Part shown: in pieces, positions 62,245 to 64,000 of the stretch
Layout of the letters: each line of letters opens with the position of its first letter
Numbering within the stretch: the first letter of the stretch is position 1
From: Rhizobiaceae bacterium MnEN-MB40S
GTDB lineage: Bacteria > Pseudomonadota > Alphaproteobacteria > Rhizobiales > Rhizobiaceae
NCBI GenBank assembly: GCA_024343425.1
Contig: BRLC01000003.1
Coordinates: 310,001 to 374,000 of the forward strand
Length of the DNA: 64,000 bases
Reading direction: 5' to 3'
Position numbers and translations under genes: made by a program
Notes under the pieces: generated by a model
Database searches by the model: none
What the model was told of the DNA's origin: nothing
What the model saw: the letters and a program-made list of their open reading frames with translations, nothing else

Positions 62245-63785
62245 CGCGGCCGGGTCATCCGGTCGACCGCATAGGTGAGTTGGTAGAGCGCGACGGCGAC
62301 GAGCACCGAGACGAGCGCGACGGTCCAGATCATCCCGTAATCGAGATAGCCGCGCGACTGGTTGAGCAGATTGCCGAGGCCTCTGCCCGTCGCCAGCCAT
62401 TCGGCGATCATGACTCCGAGCAACGCCTTGGGCATGGCGAGCCTTGCGGCGACGAACAGCCAGTTGCGGCTCGCCGGAATGGCGACCAGCCACAGCTTCT
62501 TGACGGTATTCGCGCCATAGGCGTCGACCAGGTCGAAGGCCGCGCGCGGTATCAGCGCAAAACCCTGCGCCAGCACAACGAAGGCTGCGAAGAAGGTCAC
62601 CGACACCGTAATCACCAGCGTCACGGCGACGCCGCGACCGAAAATCAGCACGGCGAGCGGGGTGAGCGCGACCAGCGGCATGGTCTGGGTGATCAGCGCG
62701 AAAGGCAGGAGCGCGTTCATGATCGTTGGGGCCGCGAAGGCAATCAAGGCCAGGACGAAGGCGATGGCGAGACCCAGGAACATGCCGCCAATGGTGATCG
62801 GAATGGTTTCGGCGAGCGCCGCGAGAAGTTTCTGTTGCGCGACGGCGCTGGCGTTGGAGAAGAACAGGTAATCGACGACGCCGAGCGGCGTCTTGGCGAT
62901 GATCGGCGAAAGCTGGCTGATGACGAGCAGCGCTTGCCAGACGAGAAACGGAAAGGCGATCGCCGCGATGGTCATTGCGATCGACCGCATGCGGTGTTCC
63001 GCATCGCCCGCCTGCGGCGGCTCCGGGGCCATGGTCACGGCCCGGTTGACGCCGGTCGTCATGCGCGCGACGAGCGCGGCAAGTCCATAGCCGACGCCGG
63101 CGATCGCCGTGGCGGTGACGCCGATGCCCCACAGCCTGTCGGGCTCGGCCCGACCGAGCGATCCGAGGAGATAGGTGCCGAGACCCCAGCGCGCGCCGCT
63201 GCCGAATTCCGCCAGGATGGCGCCGAGCACGGCCGCCGGCGCCGCCACCTGAAACCCGCTCATCATCGCAGGCACGGCGGCGCGCAGCCGCACCATGCGA
63301 AGCGCGCGAAACCGGCCGCCGCCATAGGCGGAAATCAGATCGGCGGTTCGAGGATCGATGTCGTTCAGTCCCGACAGCGTCGCCGTCATGGTCGGGAAAT
63401 AGACCAGCAGCGCCGCCAGCGTGATGCGCGCGACCTCTCCGTCCAGCGCGATGACAAGGACCGGAACCAGCGCGATGGGCGGCACGGCGAAGATCGCGAT
63501 ATTGACGCCGCGCATGAGCCGCTCGGAAAAGGGCCACACGCAAAAACAGATGGCCGCAAGGATCGCGATTGCGTTTCCGATGACGAAACCCGCTGCGGAC
63601 GTGCGCAAGGTCGCCAGCACATGCGGCCAGTAATCCGCCCGATCGACAAAGATGCGCGCCAGGATCGCCGACGGCGCCGGCAACGTGCCGCCGGCGACGA
63701 GCTGAAGCTGGCCGGCGATCTCCCAGATAACAATGAGGGCTACGAGCAAGACCAGCGTCGCCGCGCGGTTTCCGGAACCGTTCAT
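62241..63785 (-). CDS. ABC importer permease with two fused permease domains (SsuC/TauC type)
   Basis: A 514-aa inner-membrane protein containing two BPD_transp_1 domains in tandem: residues ~1-250 and ~265-514, each with about six membrane helices and an EAA-like cytoplasmic loop (AYGGGRFRALRMVRLRAAVP; AYGANTVKKLWLVAIPASRN). The SsuC/TauC family normally works as a homodimer of single-domain subunits; here both halves are in one chain. Ligands in the family are sulfonates, taurine, nitrate or thiamine precursors. Its ATG overlaps the stop of the ATPase gene (ATGA). No binding protein is in the window. Confidence 0.9.
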   Translation of the reverse strand: MNGSGNRAATLVLLVALIVIWEIAGQLQLVAGGTLPAPSAILARIFVDRADYWPHVLATLRTSAAGFVIGNAIAILAAICFCVWPFSERLMRGVNIAIFAVPPIALVPVLVIALDGEVARITLAALLVYFPTMTATLSGLNDIDPRTADLISAYGGGRFRALRMVRLRAAVPAMMSGFQVAAPAAVLGAILAEFGSGARWGLGTYLLGSLGRAEPDRLWGIGVTATAIAGVGYGLAALVARMTTGVNRAVTMAPEPPQAGDAEHRMRSIAMTIAAIAFPFLVWQALLVISQLSPIIAKTPLGVVDYLFFSNASAVAQQKLLAALAETIPITIGGMFLGLAIAFVLALIAFAAPTIMNALLPFALITQTMPLVALTPLAVLIFGRGVAVTLVITVSVTFFAAFVVLAQGFALIPRAAFDLVDAYGANTVKKLWLVAIPASRNWLFVAARLAMPKALLGVMIAEWLATGRGLGNLLNQSRGYLDYGMIWTVALVSVLVAVALYQLTYAVDRMTRPR

Positions 63786-64000
63786 GAATCAGCGCCGTCC
63801 GCAGAATGATCGAGATACGAACCGATCTCGTCGCACAATTCATGGAACTCCGGCGCGCGGTGAAGATCAGCCGGGCGTGGCCGCTCGAACGGGATCGTTA
63901 CGTCGGCGACGATGCGGGCCGGCCGCTGCGAGAGCACCACCACGCGGTCGGCGAGATAGACCGCCTCGTCGACGCCGTGGGTGATCAGGAGGGTCGTGGG
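63782..64000 (-). CDS. ABC importer ATP-binding protein (C-terminal fragment, cut by window edge)
   Basis: The last 72 residues of an SsuB/TauB-type ATPase: LLITHGVDEAVYLADRVVVL contains the H-loop His (LITHGVDEA), followed by SQRPARIVADVTIPFERPRP, the usual nitrate/sulfonate/taurine ATPase end. Walker motifs lie outside the window. Stop codon overlaps the permease ATG (ATGA), so the two form one operon, with the ATPase first. Confidence 0.93.
   Translation of the reverse strand, partial: PTTLLITHGVDEAVYLADRVVVLSQRPARIVADVTIPFERPRPADLHRAPEFHELCDEIGSYLDHSADGADS

Noticed and set aside
61332-63809. An 825-codon plus-strand frame through the end of polA and across the ABC permease
   Set aside because: His/Arg/Asp-rich composition without motifs; it is the out-of-frame and antisense reading of two recognised genes.

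Overview
The window looks like a chromosomal backbone segment from an alphaproteobacterium of the order Hyphomicrobiales (Rhizobiales). This rests on several signs: the hrcA-grpE pair, the glk / ABC exporter / dapB / gpmA string, the PTS EIIA-HPr-ahcY-divL block, the TsaE-AmgK fusion followed by murU-addB-addA-trxA, the folC-accD-trpA-trpB-trpF string, a rhizobial-type PmtA, an AccD without a zinc finger, a DUF2852 protein, and a DivL with tyrosine in the H-box. The DNA is GC-rich and densely coding. I saw no rRNA, tRNA, insertion sequence, prophage or CRISPR array.

Layout. 1-3.5 kb: the 3' end of a PfkB sugar/nucleoside kinase, grpE and hrcA (minus), then divergent rph. 3.5-5.7 kb: a VOC protein, rdgB and hemW (plus). 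5.7-8.2 kb: a catabolic insert consisting of a MobA-type 3-hydroxybenzoate 4-monooxygenase and a divergent MarR-family regulator, with a perfect palindrome between them. 8.4-11.1 kb: cupin, Nudix hydrolase and phosphate permease. 11.1-15.5 kb (minus): glk, ABC exporter, dapB and gpmA with stop/start overlaps. 15.8-17.5 kb: a murein endopeptidase and a GtrA-like membrane protein. 17.9-22.9 kb: EIIA-Man, HPr, ahcY and divL. 22.9-32.2 kb: TsaE-AmgK, MurU, AddB, AddA and thioredoxin. 32.3-32.8 kb: a non-coding gap with degenerate pyrimidine-rich direct repeats. 32.8-38.7 kb (minus): folC, accD, trpA, trpB, trpF and a YgjP-type metallopeptidase. 38.8-43.3 kb: DUF2852, PHB depolymerase and gyrB. 43.5-45.2 kb: a cytochrome P450 and a 59-aa membrane peptide. 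45.4-52.6 kb (minus): NDUFA9-like reductase, GNAT, DUF1330, pyrF, flavin reductase, pmtA, dnaJ and dnaK, with a perfect alphaproteobacterial sigma-32 promoter before dnaK. 52.9-58.5 kb: PagL-like lipid A deacylase, a class A penicillin-binding protein, an acyltransferase-3 protein and an M20 dipeptidase. 58.5-64 kb: a probable three-hairpin small RNA, polA, and an ABC importer (fused permease and the end of its ATPase).

Themes. Heat shock and protein folding (hrcA, grpE, dnaK, dnaJ), envelope and peptidoglycan metabolism (mepA, AmgK, MurU, PBP1A, PagL, PmtA, ABC exporter), DNA replication and repair (addAB, gyrB, polA), the CtrA cell-cycle pathway (divL) and tryptophan synthesis are all represented. 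The least-described item is the predicted minus-strand small RNA at about 58.6-58.74 kb. Its three stem-loops each present a C-rich loop able to pair with Shine-Dalgarno sequences, and it sits next to polA, where rhizobia are known to carry trans-acting sRNAs. Other points worth checking are the repeat cluster downstream of trxA, the missing canonical start codon of the phosphate permease, and the absence of hprK beside the PTS genes.
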